Source: an uncultured Chloroflexota bacterium
Lineage (GTDB): Bacteria; Chloroflexota; Anaerolineae; Aggregatilineales; Phototrophicaceae
Direction of reading: 5' to 3'
Length of the DNA stretch: 14,688 bases
Assembly: GCA_903904765.1 (NCBI GenBank)
Contig: CAIVEA010000361.1
Coordinates: forward strand, 1-14,688
The notes beneath the pieces were generated by a model, which was not told the origin of the DNA, did not search any database, and saw only the letters and a program-made list of their open reading frames with translations. Within the stretch, counting starts at the first letter, position 1; the number at the start of each line of letters is the position of its first letter. Positions 1 through 6,197 of this stretch are shown here, one piece after another. The translations under genes were made by a program, and so were the position numbers.

Positions 1-72
1 TCCAGCGAAGGGGCGTGTGCCGCTTATTACAACTATGGCCGTTTCATCAGTGTGGAGAGCATAGCCGGATGA
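1..72 (+). CDS. hypD: HypD C-terminal end (partial, 5' end outside window)
   Basis: The first 23 codons, read from base 1, give SSEGACAAYYNYGRF followed by a short tail and the stop TGA at 70-72. The Ser-Ser-Glu-Gly-Ala-Cys plus Tyr-rich stretch matches the conserved C-terminus of HypD, an iron-sulfur protein that, with HypC, carries the Fe(CN)2CO unit while it is assembled for [NiFe] hydrogenases. The stop overlaps the start of hypE as ATGA, the usual translationally coupled hypD-hypE junction. Only the tail is visible, so the call rests on this short motif and on the neighbour. Confidence 0.8.
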   Translation, partial: SSEGACAAYYNYGRFISVESIAG

Positions 73-1127
73 GCGATCAACTGGATTTCGATAGCTGGAT
101 ATGTCCGCTGCCGCTGCGCGATTATCCGCAGATTGTGATGGGGCATGGCGGCGGGGGCAAGCTCTCGGCTGATCTGGTCGAGCATCTTTTCCTGCCGGCC
201 TTCCGCAACGATGCGCTCTCCGCGTTAGGCGATGGGGCGCGATTGGCGCTGGGTGGGCAGCGGTTGGCGTTTTCCACCGATTCGTATGTGGTGCGTCCAC
301 TGTTCTTCCCCGGTGGCAGTATTGCTGATCTGGCGGTGAATGGCACGGTGAACGATCTTTCGATGCTAGGGGCACGCCCGTTGTTCCTGAGCGTGGGTAT
401 GATCCTCGAAGAAGGGCTGCCCGTGAACACGCTGGGGAATGTGGTACAGGCGCTGGCGGCGGCGGCGGCGCAGGCTGGCGTGCAGATCGTGACGGGCGAC
501 ACGAAAGTGGTGGAGCGTGGACACGGGGACGGACTGTACATCAACACCAGCGGTATTGGCCTGATTGCGGACGGGGTAGACATTGCGCCACAACGCGCTC
601 GTCCGGGGGATGTGATACTGGTTAGCGGGACGTTAGGCGATCATGGCATGGCGATCATGAGCGTGCGCGAAGGGCTGGAATTTGAGACGGTGATTCGCAG
701 CGATTCGGCACCGCTGAACGGGCTGGTGGCGGCGCTGCTGGCTGCCGCGCCGGATACCCATGTGCTGCGTGACCCGACACGCGGCGGGCTGGCCTCGTCT
801 TTGAACGAGATTGCGACTTCTGCCCGTGCTGGCATGCTGCTGGATGACCGTGCGCTGCCTGTGCGCCCGGACGTGGCGGCGGCCTGCGAACTGCTGGGCA
901 TGGATCCGCTGTACGTGGCGAACGAAGGCAAACTGGTGGCGATTGTGCCGCCCCAACAGGCGGATGCGGCGCTGGCGGGGCTGCGGGCGCACCCCTTCGG
1001 GCGGGAGGCGGCGGTCATCGGGCGCGTGGTGGCGGAACATCCGGGCATCGTGGTTTCACGCACCGGCATTGGCGGCACGCGGGTGGTGGCGATGGCAATT
1101 GGCGAACAACTGCCGCGCATCTGCTGA
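69..1127 (+). CDS. hypE: Hydrogenase maturation protein HypE (carbamoyl dehydratase)
   Basis: 352-residue cytoplasmic protein of normal HypE length. HypE receives a carbamoyl group from HypF on its C-terminal cysteine and dehydrates it with ATP to a thiocyanate, the source of the CN ligands of the [NiFe]-hydrogenase iron. The sequence shows the N-terminal glycine loop GHGGGGK (residues 25-31), the PurM/AIRS-fold ATP-site stretch TGDTKVVERG (142-151), the segment RDPTRGGLASSLNEIA (234-249), and the essential C-terminal PRIC ending in Cys352. I chose ATG at 69 because it makes the ATGA overlap with the hypD stop and has GGAGAG at 53-58; the frame is open further upstream (ATG at 15), but that would lie inside hypD. 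The gene converges on the next gene with only 10 bases between stops, so no separate terminator fits. Confidence 0.96.
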   Translation: MSDQLDFDSWICPLPLRDYPQIVMGHGGGGKLSADLVEHLFLPAFRNDALSALGDGARLALGGQRLAFSTDSYVVRPLFFPGGSIADLAVNGTVNDLSMLGARPLFLSVGMILEEGLPVNTLGNVVQALAAAAAQAGVQIVTGDTKVVERGHGDGLYINTSGIGLIADGVDIAPQRARPGDVILVSGTLGDHGMAIMSVREGLEFETVIRSDSAPLNGLVAALLAAAPDTHVLRDPTRGGLASSLNEIATSARAGMLLDDRALPVRPDVAAACELLGMDPLYVANEGKLVAIVPPQQADAALAGLRAHPFGREAAVIGRVVAEHPGIVVSRTGIGGTRVVAMAIGEQLPRIC

Positions 1128-1137
1128 GTGAGTAAAG

Positions 1138-1818
1138 TCAGTAAATGAACGGAATCAGGCGGCGCGATTGGCGGGCATAGGCTTCCCACTGTGCGCCAAA
1201 TTCCTGATGGAGCAGCGCTTCCTCGTCCTGAATGCGCCATAACAGCACGCCCACCAACAGGGCGGTGAGCAACAGCCCCAACCACGAGCCGAAAACCAGC
1301 GTCACGCCCGCGTTGTAGATGAGGATGGCGAGGTAGCGCGGGTGACGGACAAAGCGGTAGGGGCCGGCTGTCACCAGTTGGTGATCTTTCTGAATCGTGA
1401 CCTGTATGCTGAACTGCTTCCCTAGAACGTATTCCGACACGTTCATAAGCAAGAAACCAATGGCGAAGACCAGCACCCCGATCATACGCACCGCGTCTGC
1501 ATCCTGCATGATGGCGATTCCGTGACGGTCAAAAGCGGGGACGGCGATTACCATGCTCAAGGTGAGGATTTGCAGCAGCACCACCGCGATCTTCTGACGG
1601 CGCACCAGTTTTTGACCGTCACCCCCGCTACGTCCGATGCCGGGGAAGCGGATGATGACGATCACTTGCAGCGCGACGACCATGAGCAGATAGCCGAGGC
1701 GGGCGGGATTTGCGATGAATCCGCTGAAATCGGCAATTCCCCAGCCTAGTACGGGCAGTCCGGCGAAAATCAACACGCCGACGAACAGTGCCAGCGCGGA
1801 ACGGCTTACGGTGGACAC
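1138..1818 (-). CDS. Isoprenylcysteine carboxyl methyltransferase family membrane protein
   Basis: 226-residue integral membrane protein with about five hydrophobic segments (roughly residues 8-28, 41-57, 77-95, 110-128, 165-195). The C-terminal part carries the ICMT/PEMT family signature: GPYRFVRHPRYLA (152-164), then a Glu pair (EE, 199-200), a Gly/Tyr stretch and the end RRLIPFIY. In this family these residues bind S-adenosylmethionine at the membrane face. Bacterial members are mostly of unknown substrate (lipid or small-molecule methylation is usual), so no specific reaction is assigned. The start is GTG at 1818; AAAGGATG lies about 5-12 bases upstream, and no ATG in this frame precedes it. 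It runs in the same direction as the two-component genes and may be read as the last gene of that transcript, because only 28 bases separate it from the response regulator. Confidence 0.82.
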   Translation of the reverse strand: MSTVSRSALALFVGVLIFAGLPVLGWGIADFSGFIANPARLGYLLMVVALQVIVIIRFPGIGRSGGDGQKLVRRQKIAVVLLQILTLSMVIAVPAFDRHGIAIMQDADAVRMIGVLVFAIGFLLMNVSEYVLGKQFSIQVTIQKDHQLVTAGPYRFVRHPRYLAILIYNAGVTLVFGSWLGLLLTALLVGVLLWRIQDEEALLHQEFGAQWEAYARQSRRLIPFIY

Positions 1819-1846
1819 GTTTTCATCCTTTGCTACATCTGATTGG

Positions 1847-2503
1847 CTACTGGATCGTGCCTAGTCCGGCTTCGCGGGCGCGAATGATGGCATGGGCGCG
1901 ATCCGATACCTGCAATTTGCTCAACACGTTGGAGACATGGTTGCGGACAGTTTTGCCGCTGAGTACCAGACGCTCCGCAATCTCGGTGTTATTGTAACCG
2001 GAAGCGATTAAGTCCAAAATCTCGCGTTCGCGCTCGGTGAGTTCGGGGAATAGGAGTGTGGGAACGGCACTCGGTTGCGGCTTGCCGAAGTAGCTGACCA
2101 GCCGCCGCGCAATGCTGGCGCTGAAGATGGCTTCCCCTTCGCTCACCGCCTGAATCGCCCGGATAATCTCGTCCTGATCTGACCCTTTGAGCAAATAGCC
2201 GCGTGCGCCGGCTTGCATGGCGGAAAATACCATATCGTCGTCTTCGTACATCGTAACCATCAAGATGCCGATGTGCGGACTGTCCCGTAGGATTTGGCGC
2301 GTGGCCTCGATGCCGTTCATTCCGGGCAATTGAATATCCATCAAGACCACGTCCGGCTGAAGTTCGAGCGCCAGCATGACCGCGCTCTGACCGTCCCCAG
2401 CTTCGCCCACCCATTTCATTTGTGGGAGTGAGTCCAGCAGCAGGTGGAGTCCGTTGCGGAACATCGGGTGATCGTCTACGACCAGCACACGGATGATTTC
2501 CAT
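1847..2503 (-). CDS. LuxR/NarL-family response regulator
   Basis: 218 residues. An N-terminal receiver domain (about 4-122) shows acidic residues D10/D11, the phospho-acceptor D56 in VVLMDIQLPGMNG, T84 and K106. A linker leads to a LuxR/GerE helix-turn-helix (about 153-213) with LTEREREILDLIASGY and the recognition-helix region EIAERLVLSGKTVRNHV. It should be phosphorylated by the kinase encoded just upstream and then act as a DNA-binding transcription regulator. ATG at 2503 was chosen because the receiver begins right after it; the open frame continues upstream only as readthrough inside the kinase gene. AAAGGA lies about 9 bases before the start, within the kinase 3' end, and only 5 bases separate the two genes. 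Its targets are unknown; see the repeated GTCCC boxes nearby. Confidence 0.95.
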   Translation of the reverse strand: MEIIRVLVVDDHPMFRNGLHLLLDSLPQMKWVGEAGDGQSAVMLALELQPDVVLMDIQLPGMNGIEATRQILRDSPHIGILMVTMYEDDDMVFSAMQAGARGYLLKGSDQDEIIRAIQAVSEGEAIFSASIARRLVSYFGKPQPSAVPTLLFPELTEREREILDLIASGYNNTEIAERLVLSGKTVRNHVSNVLSKLQVSDRAHAIIRAREAGLGTIQ

Positions 2504-2508
2504 AACCG

Positions 2509-4812
2509 TTATCCTTTCGTTGCGGGCGGAGGGATGGTAAGCGCCCGTAGCGGGAGTTTGGCGACAACCTGTAATCCCCCTTCGGGAAGGTTCTCGATGG
2601 TGCAAGTGCCACCGAGTTCTTCCGCACGCTCCAACATGGATTTTATACCGATTCCATAGTGCAGGCTGTCGGGCAAGCCGTGTCCATTGTCGGTCACTTC
2701 GAGGCGCAAATCCCCGTTGAGGCTGATGCGGATACTGCATTTGGAGGCCTGCCCGTGCCGGATGGTGTTGGCGAGGGCTTCCAGCGCGATGCGATACAGC
2801 GCCGATTCAACCGCCGCCGACAGGGGTGGCAGCGGCGTGGCGGTGACGGTGACGAGCAACTCGGAGGATTGCCCGATTTGTCTGGCTTTTTCTTCCAGTG
2901 CGGCGACCAGCCCCAGTTCATCGAGGATGGGCGGCTGGAGTTCGTAGACCAGACGGCGCACATCGGCGATGGCGGTTTGAATCTGTTTTTTGAGGTCGAG
3001 CAGCAGGGCTTCGGCTCTGGGCTGGTCGTGCTTCATCAGGTTGCGAGCCGCATCCACCTGAAGCATCAGGCTGGCGAGGATTGGCCCTAAGCCATCGTGC
3101 AGATCGCGCCGGATGCGGCGGCGTTCTTCGGCCTGTGCCAGCACCAGTTTCTCGCGGGAACGCTGTAGGTCAACCGTGAGGTGGGCAGTCTGGATGGCGA
3201 CTTCGGCAACATGAATCAGCCCGGAGATCAAATTTTGATCCCGGCGGGTTAAGGTGGCTTCGGCGAAGGGGGGCGCGGCAATCAACCGCCCGATAGTGCC
3301 TTTCTCATACTTCAGCGCGAAGTAAAAGAAGGTGTCGGTGGAAAGGTTTTTGCGCGAACCGTATTCCGCCGCGATGACCGATTGTTCGTTCTCCATGAGT
3401 TCGATGGCGGTATAGGGCAACTTGAGTGCCTTGCCGATGGTTTCGACGATCAGAGTCAGCGCCACTTGCGGATCAATAGCTTCTTCCAGCCGCTTGGTCA
3501 GGTTGACGATCACGTTGTACGGGCTGACACTTTCTCCGTAAATGAGATGATTCACGGCGCGTTGTAGACGTTCCCGGACGGGTTGGAACAAGACAGCAGA
3601 TACCCCTGTGGCGAGTAAAGAGAGAATCGGGCCGTATTGCTGATTAAAGACAAGGCTGAGCGTTCCCACAATGGTGATGTAGATTCCGATAATCATCGCG
3701 GTGAGCGCACCCCAGACGATTGTTCGTTGGATGACGATGCGGATGTCGAATAGGCGGTAGAACACGACGGTGATGAGGAGGCCGATGGCAATCGGCATCG
3801 TCACCAGCGGCAGGACTTGCCATTCTGTCCCGGACGCATGCGTTAGCCAACTGGGCATCCAACCGATCAGAATCGCCAGCAAGCCAGTGGTGACAATGCT
3901 CAACACCACGATCATCAAGCGTTTGCGCGTCAGATGATCGGCAATGCGGCGGTAGCGGACGGCGGTGATGATTAACCCGCAGATGAAGTAACTGAAGATA
4001 AGAAACCAGATACCATGTTCCCAGCGGCGCAGCCATTCCAGCGTGTTGCGGTTGTAGAACAGCAGCAGGAAACCGCTGTATAGCGGATAGGGCGCTAGGT
4101 AGATTCCCCAGATCAACCGGGTGGGCAGCGGGCGCTCTTCTTTCAAATTGGGGAGCAACAGCGTGAAGTGCAGCAGCGAGGCGCACATCATCATTAGCAG
4201 GACGAAGGTCAGCAACCGGTACACAATCCGTATTCCACCCGCGCTGACGATGGAAATGACATCGGTTCCCATGAACCAGCAAATGCTGAAAGTGGTTAGG
4301 CTGACGGTGGCTATGAATAGAATCCGGGATGTCTGCTCATCCGGGCGGCGAGCTAATAACCATGCAGAGGCGATCTGCGTTAGCACCAGAAAGGTCAGTG
4401 TGAGCAGGTTGTCCTGAAGGATGAGGTCTAGGGGGTAGCGTTCCAGCGTGATGGGGACATCCACCTCTTGCTGATCGCGCATCACGCGGAAGATGATTTG
4501 TTGACCGATCTGCCATGCTGGTTTTTCGCTGTCGAATTGGAACAGGTTATCCACCCAATCTCCGATGGACTGGTCGTTGATGGCGACGAGTTGATCGCCT
4601 TCACGCAACAGGCTGTGTTCTGGTTGAAGGGGGATGATGGACATCGAGCCGGGGATGCTTTGTTGTGCCATCAACCACAGGCGCGTGCCATCGGAAGGAC
4701 GCGACAGGCGCTGATAGGCGAAAAACAGCGCACTGGCATACATGAAGATCGCCGCGCTGATGACGAGCCACCGCCTGAAATGTGCTGATTGGAAGTTCAG
4801 CCGGTATTGCAT
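2509..4812 (-). CDS. Membrane sensor histidine kinase, NarL family, PDZ + multi-TM (ComP-like architecture)
   Basis: 767 residues. Order of parts: a first TM helix (about 17-35); a PDZ-like extracytoplasmic domain (about 45-125) containing LLREGDQLVAINDQSIGDW; about nine further TM helices (136-155, 163-183, 196-221, 232-252, 267-287, 298-319, 335-352, 364-388, 396-410); a GAF-like domain (about 447-540); a coiled linker; a HisKA_3 dimerisation domain with RRIRRDLHDGLGP, phospho-acceptor His572; and a HATPase domain (about 665-757) with N-box EALANTIRHG, DNGHGLP (708-714) and GIGIKSM (720-726). All catalytic motifs are intact. It should autophosphorylate and pass phosphate to the regulator encoded 5 bases downstream. 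Architecture and length resemble B. subtilis ComP, the kinase that senses ComX; this is a family resemblance, not evidence for the same ligand. ATG at 4812 is preceded by AAAGG at a long spacing (12 bases), so initiation may be weak. Confidence 0.93.
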   Translation of the reverse strand: MQYRLNFQSAHFRRWLVISAAIFMYASALFFAYQRLSRPSDGTRLWLMAQQSIPGSMSIIPLQPEHSLLREGDQLVAINDQSIGDWVDNLFQFDSEKPAWQIGQQIIFRVMRDQQEVDVPITLERYPLDLILQDNLLTLTFLVLTQIASAWLLARRPDEQTSRILFIATVSLTTFSICWFMGTDVISIVSAGGIRIVYRLLTFVLLMMMCASLLHFTLLLPNLKEERPLPTRLIWGIYLAPYPLYSGFLLLFYNRNTLEWLRRWEHGIWFLIFSYFICGLIITAVRYRRIADHLTRKRLMIVVLSIVTTGLLAILIGWMPSWLTHASGTEWQVLPLVTMPIAIGLLITVVFYRLFDIRIVIQRTIVWGALTAMIIGIYITIVGTLSLVFNQQYGPILSLLATGVSAVLFQPVRERLQRAVNHLIYGESVSPYNVIVNLTKRLEEAIDPQVALTLIVETIGKALKLPYTAIELMENEQSVIAAEYGSRKNLSTDTFFYFALKYEKGTIGRLIAAPPFAEATLTRRDQNLISGLIHVAEVAIQTAHLTVDLQRSREKLVLAQAEERRRIRRDLHDGLGPILASLMLQVDAARNLMKHDQPRAEALLLDLKKQIQTAIADVRRLVYELQPPILDELGLVAALEEKARQIGQSSELLVTVTATPLPPLSAAVESALYRIALEALANTIRHGQASKCSIRISLNGDLRLEVTDNGHGLPDSLHYGIGIKSMLERAEELGGTCTIENLPEGGLQVVAKLPLRALTIPPPATKG

Positions 4813-4877
4813 TTTGAGAGTTAACCTTTATTTCATGCGATGTCTATCGTTATTGGTACATTCTGTGAGCATCGGTA

Positions 4878-4895
4878 AAGGTAATCTGTTACCTT
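4878..4895. promoter_or_regulatory. Perfect 7-bp palindrome upstream of the kinase gene
   Basis: AAGGTAA-TCTG-TTACCTT is a perfect inverted repeat 66 bases upstream of the histidine-kinase start and just before the duplicated leader that begins near 4904. Size, symmetry and position fit an operator for a dimeric regulator, possibly autoregulation by the LuxR-type regulator of this operon. It is not present in the second copy of the leader, so it belongs to the kinase side rather than to the duplication. Function is inferred from position only. Confidence 0.3.
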
Positions 4896-4903
4896 AACTC
4901 TAC

Positions 4904-5034
4904 TATAGAAACAGGTTTGTCCCGGTGTCAGGGGGCGCTTGTCCCGAATTTGTCCCGAAGGTGGTCAGGTTGGGGATGGGGCGCTCGCTCCATGCTTGAT
5001 GGATGAGCGCAGGTGTAAGGGTGAAACAGTGACA
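4904..5034 (+). repeat. Duplicated hydrolase leader, copy A
   Basis: This stretch aligns along its whole length with 6065-6175, the leader of the intact hydrolase gene. Shared blocks include TATAGAAA, AATTTGTCCCGA, GGTCAGGT, ATGCT-GATGGAT and GGTGTA-GG-TGAAACA. Copy A carries about 21 extra bases (from about 4918) holding one more GTCCCG box. The conserved TATAGAA at its 5' end could be a -10 element for rightward transcription. In copy A the leader ends in the decayed coding remnant at 5035-5165 with no ribosome-binding site or start codon. The homology was read by eye; the exact percentage identity was not computed. Confidence 0.75.
4917..4958 (+). promoter_or_regulatory. Three helically phased TTGTCCCG boxes (site A)
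   Basis: GTCCCG begins at 4919, 4941 and 4952, that is 22 and 11 bases apart, so all three lie on the same face of the helix. The last two form an 11-bp tandem repeat (TTGTCCCGAAT / TTGTCCCGAAG). The boxes lie about 105-145 bases upstream of the kinase gene start (read leftward) and inside the leader of the decayed hydrolase copy. Phased direct repeats of this size are typical of cooperative regulator binding. The same box pair occurs at 6081/6092 and 7190/7200. No binding protein can be named from sequence alone. Confidence 0.4.
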
Positions 5035-5165
5035 AGTTCTGGCAGTGGTCGCCTATATGGGGATGTCGGCGGTGCGTTGAGCGCGTGGTATGTGGCTGGC
5101 GACAGCAGCACGCCGATGGTGCTGGTGGTGCATGGTTTGGGTGCAGTTGCGATTGCGAACAAGGC
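5035..5165 (+). pseudogene. Decayed, internally deleted copy of the alpha/beta hydrolase gene
   Basis: The bases correspond to two separate pieces of the hydrolase gene at 6198-7166. The first piece reads VLAVVAYMGMSAV, matching hydrolase residues about 13-25. The second reads LSAWYVAGDSSTPMVLVVHG, matching about 82-101 with few differences, and homology fades after about 5165. Against the intact gene, two deletions explain the remnant: about 59 bp (leader to codon 12, between two copies of TGGCAGTTC at 6170-6178 and 6229-6237), which removed the ribosome-binding site and start codon; and about 166 bp (6274-6439), which is not a multiple of three and shifted the frame. The nucleophile, acid and histidine regions are absent. 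An open frame of 91 codons runs through it from 4939, but only by chance of the frame switch. Confidence 0.75.
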
Positions 5166-5208
5166 TAAGGCAGTACGAAAGTCCAAGCGAAAATGTCGAA
5201 TTTCTAAT

Positions 5209-5313
5209 GCCTAACCATTCGCATAAGCGGTTGTAGCTTTTGCATTCGATCAAGCTGCTATTTTGCTGTACGGCAAAGAGAAGATGGTCGTAGGTGTGAA
5301 ACTCCCGTTAGGT
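5209..5313. other. attC-like 105-bp imperfect palindrome (speculative recombination site)
   Basis: One end is GCCTAAC (5209-5215), which fits the integron attC R'' consensus RYYYAAC, followed by CATTCGCATAAGCGG, a stretch much like the left half of known attC sites. The other end is GTTAGGT (5307-5313), which fits R' GTTRRRY and pairs with the first. Inside, TTCGCA (5218-5223) can pair with TGTGAA (5295-5300), and an apical TTTGC/GCAAA hairpin lies at 5262-5277. The stop codon of the leftward P-loop kinase gene is inside the right box, as is usual for cassette genes. Against it: the spacers between boxes are unequal (2 and 6 bases), and no integron integrase is in the window. Confidence 0.3.
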
Positions 5314-5862
5314 TTTTGCTGAAGTGGTATGCGAAAGAATCTGATTGACCACTTCATCAACGCGCAAGGTTGTTGTATTGACCACGAACCAGCCCTCTTT
5401 CTCTAACTGAGGCAGTGCTGGTGTTAACTGCTGGTACACGATTTGTATCCCTTCATCAATGTAAGTGCGTGCCGGACTGTTACCGGATCGCTTCAAATTA
5501 CGCTGATGTGCTTCCTCTTGAGTTGGATACAAAACGATTTTGCTAACCGTCACTTGCATTTGATCGGACAGCACTTGGTAATCAGAAGCGTGATTCGCAT
5601 CCCAAAAATCATCAATGACCACTGAAAAACCTGCTTTCTGATACGTGAGCGCCATCAACGATACGGTGGTGCGTGCCAGTGTGATTTGCTGCGCCAATTC
5701 ATCACTCCAGACCGCACTGGGAAGCATCAGTCCCGAGACGACCATATTCCGTAGATCATCCACAGGAATATGAATGCTTTTGGGGAATTGGGCTGCTAAA
5801 GCACGGCTTGTCGTACTTTTGCCAACAGCGGGCGGACCCACAACAATGTAAATCGAATTCAT
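5308..5862 (-). CDS. P-loop kinase / AAA-family ATPase (zeta-toxin or phosphotransferase-like)
   Basis: 184 residues in one P-loop domain. The Walker A loop GPPAVGKST (9-17) is followed by VDDLRNMVVSG (34-44), a DD pair in VVIDDFWDAN (81-90) that could serve as Walker B or catalytic acid, and RNLKRSGNSP (121-130), a basic lid-like segment. This layout is shared by small nucleoside or antibiotic phosphotransferases and zeta-toxin-like kinases; the substrate cannot be told. ATG at 5862 was chosen because the beta strand before the P-loop starts just after it; a TTG at 5904 would add 14 unconserved-looking residues. Neither start has a strong Shine-Dalgarno. The gene stands alone against its neighbours, looks more A+T-rich, and its stop codon lies in the attC-like element: signs of separate arrival. 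No antitoxin-like partner was seen. Confidence 0.8.
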   Translation of the reverse strand: MNSIYIVVGPPAVGKSTTSRALAAQFPKSIHIPVDDLRNMVVSGLMLPSAVWSDELAQQITLARTTVSLMALTYQKAGFSVVIDDFWDANHASDYQVLSDQMQVTVSKIVLYPTQEEAHQRNLKRSGNSPARTYIDEGIQIVYQQLTPALPQLEKEGWFVVNTTTLRVDEVVNQILSHTTSAKT

Positions 5863-5938
5863 AACGGTACTCGATTCGAAATAGGGTTTGTTCGTATCCA
5901 ACAAACTTCAGATTATCTTGAGCCATTATAACCGATCG

Positions 5939-6043
5939 CTAACGAACGACAGTAAGTGTTTTAGTCTCATGAGTAGACCAATGATCGGGGTACCTTTCTC
6001 GTTAGGGATACCGTGAGCTTAACTGCCTCTCGAATGGTATCCC
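5939..6043. repeat. Two adjacent inverted repeats in the kinase-hydrolase intergenic region
   Basis: The 335-base gap between the P-loop kinase start and the hydrolase start has no convincing gene. It holds CTAACGA (5939-5945) facing TCGTTAG (5999-6005), and GGGATACC (6005-6012) facing GGTATCCC (6036-6043); all arms are perfect. The first pair has the CTAAC/GTTAG core of the attC-like element on the other side of the kinase gene but misses the outer consensus (CGCTAAC, GTTAGGG). The second pair may be an operator or transcript hairpin ahead of the hydrolase leader. Confidence 0.35.
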
Positions 6044-6064
6044 CCCTATCCGACACTCAGGTTA

Positions 6065-6175
6065 GTATAGAAATAGGCTCGTCCCAAATTTGTCCCGATG
6101 GAGGTCAGGTTTGAGATGGGACGTTCGCCTCATGCTCGATGGATAGAGGCTGGTGTAGGGTTGAAACAATGGCAG
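6065..6175 (+). repeat. Duplicated hydrolase leader, copy B (functional copy)
   Basis: This is the partner of 4904-5034, sharing TATAGAAA near its 5' end, the paired GTCCC boxes, and the block from GGTCAGGT through TTGAAACA. It lacks the roughly 21-base segment of copy A with the extra box. A possible -10 (TAGTAT or TATAGA, 6064-6071) would give a leader of about 120 bases before the hydrolase start. The middle can fold: GCCTC (6127-6131) pairs with GAGGC (6146-6150). Confidence 0.7.
6079..6098 (+). promoter_or_regulatory. Paired GTCCC boxes, 11 bp apart (site B)
   Basis: GTCCCAAATTTGTCCCGA has GTCCC starting at 6081 and 6092, the same 11-bp phase as the last two boxes of site A. It lies about 105 bases upstream of the hydrolase start, within the conserved leader. 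The boxes are kept although nearby bases have diverged between the copies, which is weak support for function. Confidence 0.4.
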
Positions 6176-6197
6176 TTCATTTAAAGGGGGTTAAACC

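Noticed and set aside
15..68. Upstream extension of hypE to an ATG at 15
   Set aside because: It lies inside the hypD reading frame, and the ATG at 69 gives the usual ATGA overlap, a ribosome-binding site and the normal HypE length.
641..1285. 214-codon open frame antisense to hypE
   Set aside because: It overlaps strongly supported HypE motifs and the methyltransferase end; Ser/Arg/Pro-rich composition indicates a shadow of GC-rich coding DNA.
3644..4282. 212-codon open frame on the minus strand inside the kinase gene
   Set aside because: It is a frame-shifted shadow of the multi-TM region; its composition (His, Pro, Arg-rich) is not that of a real protein.
4939..5214. 91-codon open frame taken as a functional small hydrolase
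   Set aside because: It begins in the non-coding leader, joins parts of the hydrolase in changed frames and lacks all catalytic residues; it is better explained as a remnant.
5262..5277. TTTGC/GCAAA hairpin as terminator of the P-loop kinase gene
   Set aside because: Arms are only 5 bp and no T-run follows on the minus strand; it is better seen as the tip of the larger 5209-5313 palindrome.
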